Source of the DNA: Corythucha ciliata
Lineage: Eukaryota; Arthropoda; Insecta; Hemiptera; Tingidae
Reading direction: 5' to 3'
Length of the DNA: 64,000 bases
NCBI GenBank assembly: GCA_038030265.1
Contig: CM075939.1
Coordinates: 29,989,253 to 30,053,252 of the forward strand
Part shown: positions 58,013-64,000 of the stretch, in pieces
Layout of the letters: every line of letters starts with the position of its first letter
How positions within the stretch are numbered: the stretch's first letter is position 1
Notes under the pieces: model-generated
Databases searched by the model: none
Seen by the model: the letters and a program-made list of their open reading frames with translations, nothing else
Told to the model about the DNA's origin: nothing
Position numbers and translations under genes: made by a program

Positions 58013-58193
58013 TACAATAAAATCCATTTTTCCACGAGTTGTACGCGCTATTTTGTGCGCGACGCCAGACGACTTCAGCAGAAAGTTGCGAACTCGTCCG
58101 CAACGTCGAAATATTATGTACACCAAGCCTCGAGGAGTGGCCGGCCTCGGCAATCGCCTCGTCCGGCCATCTCTCCTGTCGTCTCAAAAAGAC

Positions 58194-58478
58194 TCACTTT
58201 AGCTTAGTTTTGCGTTTTTCTAGCGTTTTTTTCGTAGTCAACGCCCATAACATGCCGGGAAAACAGTAGTCAGTTGGCCTAAAGTGACGAGTACAGACAA
58301 ACATGCGGTTTCTGATACATTTAAACCAAAACGATAACAAGCTCCCAAGTCTTTGGGCGGACGACTTTCTCCCAAATACCGTGCGTATTGATAATTGACA
58401 CCATTGAACCCTCAATTTTTGGAAACAATGGAATGAAAATGTTGTGTGTTGGTGGACGGGAAGAGCAATCGATGGCAC
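58194..58478 (-). pseudogene. THAP-like domain remnant
   Basis: On the minus strand RMFVCTRHFRPTDY matches the C-terminal half of a THAP zinc finger (Cys-x2-His plus the F-x-P-x-D motif). In another frame upstream, IWEKVVRPKTWELV could be the preceding helix, implying a frameshift. The initial two cysteines are not clear. It may derive from a P-type transposon or a THAP gene fragment. Confidence 0.4.
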
Positions 58479-59392
58479 AGCAGTTTCCTCTGGATTTACC
58501 CGTCAGAGACCTCCCACGAGCGCCATATTATTTCTTTTTTGACACTCGCCAGCTCACCGTTTCTTTTCAGTGCTCAGAGAAGTATGGATGGGTTCAACAA
58601 AATGTTCGACAACGTTTTTGAATCAGTGTTTTCATTCCTAGTACGGGTGTACCGCATACCCGCCGTGTTTTCTTGATTCGGCGATGCCAAAGGTACAATA
58701 TCCGTAGTACACAGTACAAAAGTCTCACTGAACAACATTTTTGATACATTGAACTTCCTCATTGTAGAAAACCTTCGAGTGAGAGACGACCCGTGTACGG
58801 AGGCCCTAAAAAAGCTTTAAAAGAATAACAAAAACATTCGTGGTTTGTTTTCAAACGAAAACAACAAATATCATGACTCAATGTTTCTCTCAAACGCCAC
58901 CATACATCGTATCGCTTAGCTACAACCGCCAATATCCCCCACAGACACATAGCATAGAGCTTGTGAGTGGGGCCTTAACCCCTTCTCCACGACAGTGGAG
59001 AACTGCACCATTCTGTAAATTTGTATTGTCATACCATCTCTGCATCTTTCTACCCATTTTAGCCCAGCCCTAAACAATTGTCGTTCGATTTTCAACACCA
59101 AAAATTGGTGAGTGGTTTGAGGAAGCAACACTATGAAGATAAGCGTAAAGTTAAGAAATTTGACTTGTATTTCACATAGGTTGTACGAGACAAATACTGG
59201 TAAGATATCTGTATCTGAGGTAGGTAATTACACTTCGTCGATTTTTCCTTTATCAAATATTCAAAATTCGCGAAATCAAATCAATGATTTTGTACCTTTG
59301 AAAACAATCACAGTAAGGATGGTCAGTAATTTAAATGTGATTAATATAATCACTTAATCAGTGTTATAGATGAGTTGTCAGTATTTCCCTAC

Positions 59393-60371
59393 CTACTTGA
59401 AGTAATTCGAAGGTGACCTGTACGGATCGTGCGGGGATGGTGGCATCGGTGTATGATGATGATGATGATGAGGTGCTGGAGGGGCAGGAAGGCTTCCAAT
59501 CGACGTAGAATGTGTGTGGTGAACTTCAACGGCTTTACCGTGATTCCCATTCCAACCTCCGTGGCCGTGGCCATGCCCGTGACTCCCCATCATGGCCAAA
59601 CCAAGAGAGACCGTCGACATTGCAACGGCTTTACCAGCCATCGCCGATAATGCCGAAAGAGTCATGGCGAGCATAGTGGCGGCCGAAATTAGAGCACCAA
59701 GGAGGACGGTGGTATTCATGTTATTGGCTGCAGCTGCAGCTGCGGGACGGATGCGAGGGCTGAAACCTAAAATATGTATTTTATTGTTGTTATACCTATA
59801 CTCGTTGATAGCCTGTGAGTGATCGGTTGACATAAAACTTGAAACCTCGTGATTCTTCCAAAGAGGTCAAGTCACTCGTTAAACGAGTAATTTTTTCCAT
59901 CGTATCATTATCGACGACTTTTATCTTCAGAGATACTGAACTGAAAAATTGTTGAATTTCCCTGCAAATAAACCTGAAAACCCATAATCAATTCTAACGC
60001 TGAAAACGAAAACACCGCGTGAGGTTCTTGAACAAACTTGTCAAATGTAAGAGAGCCTCTGCTGAAAGTTTCGTTGTCCCAGCGACCACTTTGATAGCCA
60101 CCAGTCTCTAGGATTATTCCAGGAAGAAGTTTAATGCTTCGTTTATGCGCAAAGTTGTCAATGATAGGCATCAAGGCGTCAATTTTTAGCCATTCCTCGG
60201 AAGATAAGTTGGTAGAGTTGTCTTCTAATAGCTGATTAGGGCGATTAATCAACTGAATTGGAAATAAAACTGAAAATCACTTACCATAGGACTACTAGCT
60301 GATTCGTTCTTTTGAAATGAATATTGGATGAAAAACAAAATGATCACAGGTAACAGTGATAGTTCCTTCAT
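59393..60371 (-). CDS. Osiris-like (DUF1676-type) protein, divergent; exon model partial
   Basis: Likely exon 1 is 60371-60285, with a signal peptide MKELSLLPVIILFFIQYSF and donor GTAAGT. Exon 2 begins at 60252 or close by (acceptor TTCAG) and has SSEEWLKIDALMPIIDNFAH and RSIKLLPGIILETG, like the Osiris central region. Exon 3 follows acceptor TTTTAG and runs from about 59768 to the stop at 59393: RIRPAAAAAANNMNTTVLLG, hydrophobic ALISAATMLAMTLSALSAMAGKA, then a Gly/His-rich GHGHGHGG region and HHHHHH. Joining exon 2 to 3 at ACTG|GTGGCT keeps frame, but the exon 2 frame stays open to 59908, so the donor is uncertain. The cysteine pair usual near the Osiris N terminus is not visible. The implied intron 1 would be only 32 bp, which is suspiciously short. 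Confidence 0.7.
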
Positions 60372-60617
60372 TTTTAATGGCAAAATAATCTTAGCCGCCC
60401 ACGCGGTTCAGTTTTATAAAGTAAGGTTGATTATCTATGGTTTGAGGACTTCTATTCCTATAGAACTCCCTCCTTTCTCATCAGCTTTTTCACAGATATT
60501 TCAAAGGATTTCCTTTTCATCCCCTTCCCACTGAATTCTTAAGAGTAGAAAAAAAAGTTCACCTCGAATTAACACGATGAAAATTATTTTTTAATAATTG
60601 TATTCCGAAACGAAACT

Positions 60618-60724
60618 TTACAAACACTTTCGAATTTTTCTTTTCAATTTCATCAAAATGTTGTCTGACTCCTCGCAGGCTTTGCCCAGTTTTAATGGCA
60701 TGTGCTCAATAGTTTGTGAGTTCT
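60618..60724 (-). CDS. Possible terminal exon, small basic protein
   Basis: After the acceptor TGATTTTTCAG, the minus strand reads NSQTIEHMPLKLGKACEESD and ILMKLKRKIRKCL then stop. Upstream codons in the same frame (MVKMMKGCSCCDENTSIFSE, 60806) are open, so either one 62-codon ORF or a spliced exon is possible. Cysteine and charge pattern suggest a short secreted or structural protein, but no family is recognised. Confidence 0.35.
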
Positions 60725-60809
60725 GAAAAATCACAAAACAATAAGTTTCGCTAAAAATGGAAGTATTTTCATCGCAACAACTACATCCTTTCATCATTTT
60801 AACCAAACC

Positions 60810-62550
60810 CTCGCGCCCAGGGCGCCCACTTGAGTTTTATGGAACGGGCCAACAAGGGGCCTTTATTATTATCCTTGACATCGTACGAAATACGCGAAGG
60901 GGTTCATTCAACTACTAATAAGAAACAAAATTAAAGATAAATAAGTGAAAAAGCACAGTTGGTGGCTTTACGGAATGAAACCAACTATGTTCTCCTTCCC
61001 GTCATCGTCTATTGATGCAAGGTTATAAGGCTTACCACAGTGGGCCTTTTGAGGTAGGAACAAGAAAAACACACTAATTTTTTATTTCAAATGGCGTCAC
61101 CCAGTGAATACGTGCCATATTTGGCCTATAACTACAGATTTTCGCCAATAACGTGAAGACGGGGGACGTCATTTGGGCTCTCTTTTTACTAAGATGATTT
61201 TTAACAAGGAACGAGTCTATCTACTACTTCGCGTCATTCCGCGATAATGCGGAGCGAGGGTTTTTGCTAATGGCGCGGTTCCTCCGACCTAGGGTTGCTC
61301 CACCATACTAGTGTGCCATATAGCCATTGAAAATTATGCGTTGCAATTGGATAGAAAATATTATACGGTAATACGCGTGGCAGGAGTGCAGACCTGAGCT
61401 CATTCCCCTCCCCAAGCATCTAACCATACGCCCACTCATGAAACCTTAGTTTTCAATGATTTATTTTTGGAAGAGTTTGCTCAATAAAATAGGTTTCGAT
61501 TTAAAATCAATGATAGGTTGCTACATATCAAAACCTCTAGTGCAGCATTGCCAGGGTTGCCCACAATAATGGGAGGGGGGAAGGGGACATTGCGCGAGGT
61601 GCCCACTGACATTTTTTGGAAGGGATTTCTTGGAAATAATGAGTGCATAAGAGTTTCTCTCGGCATGAGCGAGTTGTCCTTGCCATCACACCTTTTAGAC
61701 GGGGTGAGTTTGAGTCGCTCATGCACACAGATGACAACGCTTTTAGCGACAACGGTGAGTCCCCCTCACCTAATTGAGCCCTTCTCGACAACTATGAGTC
61801 CCCCTCTTTTGGTGTGGCCATTCACAATTCTTGAGCCACCACGAGGAATTTCGATGCGAGAGAAACATTAAATTGTACTGTACGGTAGCTTTGAAGAATT
61901 TTGAGGGCTGCTATTTGGTATAGGTTTTTTGGTACCCATTAGTCCCTCTGTAATCGATTCTTTGAACTTTGAAATTGTCTCACTGAACGCTCCTCATACT
62001 TATTCAATGCTAAATAGCCATACGTACACATTTTTTGATGGACAGGATGTCGCAGGGTCGAAGATCTAATTTAGATCCAAATTCTTCGGAAGATTTGCTC
62101 ACGTTCAAAACTGTATTGTATTTTTTACGCGGAGGCGATTTCTGGAAGAAAATCTGACGAAAGAAAACATTAGGAATGGTTAAATTAGGGAGAAGCTGGG
62201 CATGGTGGAGGGAAATGAAACAGTTAATGGTTTTCCATCAAAATGTATGCTTTATGGCGCAGAACGGTTCACTGAGCCGTCTGGCATCAGTGCTATTATG
62301 ACAGTAAATTAGTACTGTACTGTAATCTGCACAATATATGCTTATATGGTAGCAAACAATGTGTGGGGAGGCCATTAGACGCCCCAAGACCAATGCGTTG
62401 CTTCAGTAGAAGAGGCGGGACATTGAAAACATTACTTCTTGCCAATTTGTTCCGTCTATCTCATGCTCGATGAATTTTATGGTATTCATGATGCACGTAA
62501 GTGAATCATTTCTAGGGAGTTCAACTCGGATGGGCTCCTAAAAATCACTC
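60810..62550. other. Intergenic; nothing recognised
   Basis: Two overlapping ORFs at 61481-61871 on opposite strands lack homology and splice support. TTATTATTATC low-complexity sequence occurs near 60862. No gene supported. Confidence 0.35.
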
Positions 62551-62561
62551 AATTAGTATAA

Positions 62562-62762
62562 TTATGGGGAATAGTTCATTATTTCCCTTCTTGCTTTGTC
62601 TTGATGTTTCTTAAACTGCCATTCAGACATTCTCATCTTTTCGTCAATTTTCTTTGAGCTTACGTGTTTCGCCTTGGACTCAGTCACTTCCTTGACATCG
62701 GTATTTGAATTTTTATACCGTTTTCTCTTTAGCTTTTGGTCGACTGTCGATGCTCCCTGGCT
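62562..62762 (-). CDS. Small lysine-rich ORF, 66 aa
   Basis: Starting at the internal ATG (MSQGASTVDQKLKRKRYKNS), the product is highly charged and ends KKHQDKARREIMNYSP. It lies 40 bp downstream of the stop of the six-exon gene and in the same orientation. Composition is similar to the neighbouring gene (K/E/S-rich), so it could be a further exon, a second cistron-like gene or chance. No family recognised. Confidence 0.35.
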   Translation of the reverse strand, partial: SQGASTVDQKLKRKRYKNSNTDVKEVTESKAKHVSSKKIDEKMRMSEWQFKKHQDKARREIMNYSP

Positions 62763-62801
62763 CATTTTAACAAGCTTTTTTATGTAAATCATTATTTTTC
62801 A

Positions 62802-63946
62802 CTAGCTATAAAAATCAAAGCGTACGTCATCGCTCTTTCCAGACAGACGTTTCATTCCGAACAACGCTCTGTTATCTTTTGACTTCCTCTCTTCAAAATT
62901 TTCGTGGACTTTATCCATAATTATTTTTTCTTCCAAGGACAAGGACCGGTTTTTTGAATGATCTTTGAATGCTTTGGACACTTGTTGCTCCAATATTTTC
63001 TGTAGTTAACTCTCACTCATTGCTCATTAAATTTAGTACACTTGTGGTGAATTTCACCACCGGGAGTTAGGTTGGAGTTACCAAACTCTAAAACATTGTT
63101 TACATAAATTTTGAAGAATTTTTTCAGTTAATTCCGAGTTAACGTAACTCAAACCTTAACTCTCGGTGGTGAAATCCACCATTAAACGTGGTACTACAAA
63201 ACCTGTTGATAATTTTCATCTTCCAAGGCCCTGTTTTCGCCTTCGTGAGAAAACGAACGAACCTGCACAGTACGTTGGGACGACATACAAATAAAGTTGA
63301 GAGAAAAACTATGAGTTGCTTGCCTCATTTCGAAATTTGAAGCCAACTGAAGATCGCTTTCTTTTGATTTTTTCGTCGTTTTCGTTGCCTTTCGCCGTGT
63401 GGTCGTCAAATGACTAAAAATAGATAGGTGAATAAATCCAAGGGAATTACGAAAGCACTGAATGATGTGCTCGCCCCCACTTTTTTAAGAATACTGGGCT
63501 TCTTCACAGACGTTTCGACGGGCGTTTTATTATTCGAATGAGGCTCCTTATAGTGAAAATGTTAAAGTTTGTAATTTTCAAATAAATTTAAAACATGTTT
63601 TACTTTAACTTCTTCCGGAACGCGTGGTAATCTTGTGCCGTTGTTATTCGCGTCGTTTGCTGTCAGCGATGATTCATTTCCCAAGAATGACGCGCTGGGA
63701 ATTTTCTTGATACATATTATATTGATAATTGAAGTTGATGGACATATTTAAAAAAAAATATTAGAACGAACTTCGTAGAGCCGATTGCTGCCGCCGCTAG
63801 ATGTTACGCTATCTCTGAAAGAACTAACCCCTTTCCACGATTTATCAGAAAATGAGAGAGCACCTAGATATTGTAAACAGAAACTAGAAGATGATAAGTG
63901 AAAAATTACCGGAGTCTCTTCCGCTAAAAGGACGTCCATCGTCTTC
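62802..63946 (-). CDS. Unrecognised multi-exon protein, 3' end (six exons, 5' incomplete)
   Basis: The exons I propose (minus): 63946-63910, 63863-63772, 63705-63604, 63413-63324, 63262-63203 and 62999-62802. Acceptors are TTTATAG, ATATCTAG, TATCAAG, TTTTTAG, TGTGCAG and AACTACAG; donors GTAATT, GTTCGT, GTAAAA, GCAAGC and GTTTTG. All junctions keep a single open frame, and after the first all fall between codons. The product is Ser/Glu/Lys-rich and probably disordered (GRPFSGRDSG, SSLTANDANNNGTRLPR, NENDEKIKRKRSS, SHEGENRALEDENYQQ), with a likely coiled-coil C terminus (ILEQQVSKAFKDHSKN, LEEKIIMDKVHENFEE) ending RLSGKSDDVRFDFYS. One intron would be GC-AG, one donor is weak, and exon 1 enters from beyond the window. 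No family recognised. Confidence 0.55.
63045..63181. mobile_element. MITE, TGGTGAATTTCACCACC ends, in the last intron
   Basis: TGGTGAATTTCACCACCGGG with following AGTTAGGTTGGAGTTA pairs with TAACTCTCGGTGGTGAAATC at the right end and the inner TAACTCAAACC. Each end also contains its own small palindrome (GGTGAATTTCACC). No duplication found. It occupies most of the intron between the last two exons of the six-exon gene. Confidence 0.7.
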
Positions 63947-64000
63947 CTATAAACAATAATCGCGTTAAAGCTTCTCTTCCAACATTTTCCAGTAAACAGT

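Larger units (their letters stand above)
57713..58936. mobile_element. Insertion with TATTGGCG ends and THAP-like remnant
   Basis: TATTGGCGATGTAGCT at the left pairs with AGCTACAACCGCCAATA at the right, marking an unclassified DNA element inserted in the MITE. It contains a 75-bp palindromic stretch (57938-58012) and a THAP-like remnant at 58194-58478 (-). No duplication resolved. Confidence 0.55.
57605..58974. mobile_element. MITE, CCCCGTTCACAAGCT family, copy 3, split by an insertion
   Basis: The left half (57605-57710: CACCTCGTTCACATGCTC ... AAAAATGAAGCATTTTGATA) and right half (58940-58974: CACAGACACATAGCATAGAG ... TGGGGCC) are the two ends of one element, flanked by TTA on both sides (57602-57604, 58975-58977). 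Between them lies about 1.2 kb of inserted sequence (57713-58936). Confidence 0.75.

Noticed and set aside
60618..60806. Odorant-binding protein exon
   Set aside because: The cysteine pattern is too short and does not match the conserved six-cysteine spacing.
1..64000. CRISPR arrays, bacterial operons or horizontally acquired bacterial genes
   Set aside because: No regularly spaced direct repeats with unique spacers, and no bacterial-type long ORFs or ribosome-binding sites were seen.

Overview
This window is from an insect nuclear genome. The deciding evidence is two minus-strand genes of the insect-restricted Osiris (DUF1676) family, at about 34.7-37.0 kb and 59.4-60.4 kb. Other support comes from spliced genes with GT-AG introns, TATA-type promoter sequence, and a mobile-element load typical of arthropods (Ty1/copia, Ty3/gypsy, RNase H-bearing LINE, Penelope-like, hAT, P-superfamily, MULE-like and TTA-duplicating MITEs). 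I cannot name the species; the sequence is AT-rich, with a hemipteran-like texture, but that is only an impression.

Layout. 1-5.2 kb: MITEs, a perfect 30-bp palindrome and foldback/tandem repeats. 5.3-16.0 kb: one decayed Ty1/copia element (+) split by two hAT-type insertions (6051-7210 and 9092-15550). The second carries a stack of three further insertions whose order can be read from target-site duplications. 16.0-17.25 kb: a Ty3/gypsy fragment (-). 18.7-19.5 kb: a 515-bp hairpin element with TTA duplications beside a LINE 3' end. 21.5-22.5 kb: a hAT-type MITE with 8-bp duplication carrying two smaller MITEs. 24.4-31.9 kb: a large inverted composite repeat, fragments of a hAT transposase of the TTF/DUF4371 type, and an inserted LINE RNase H fragment.

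34.7-37.0 kb: a complete three-exon Osiris gene with a MITE in intron 2. 39.8-45.3 kb: a second Ty3/gypsy element (-) broken by a 1,050-bp poly(A) retroposon (13-bp duplication) and by a 2.5-kb P-superfamily DNA transposon encoding a dead THAP/RNase H-like transposase. 46.2-54.4 kb: a tRNA-derived SINE, a hAT MITE, a Penelope-like GIY-YIG fragment, and a 1.65-kb element packed with AACCGT/ACGGTT motifs. 57.2-59.0 kb: MITEs and a THAP-like remnant. 59.4-60.4 kb: a second, divergent Osiris-like gene. 62.6-64.0 kb: the 3' end of an unrecognised multi-exon gene (-), reconstructed as six exons that stay in frame, plus a small lysine-rich ORF.

The host genes are few and all on the minus strand. Osiris proteins are secreted or vesicle-associated proteins implicated in cuticle formation, and two in one window suggests the edge of the conserved Osiris cluster, here inflated by transposons. 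I found no RNA gene, CRISPR array or bacterial-type operon. Exon boundaries were read by eye from splice consensus and frame, so models without RNA evidence should be treated as proposals.
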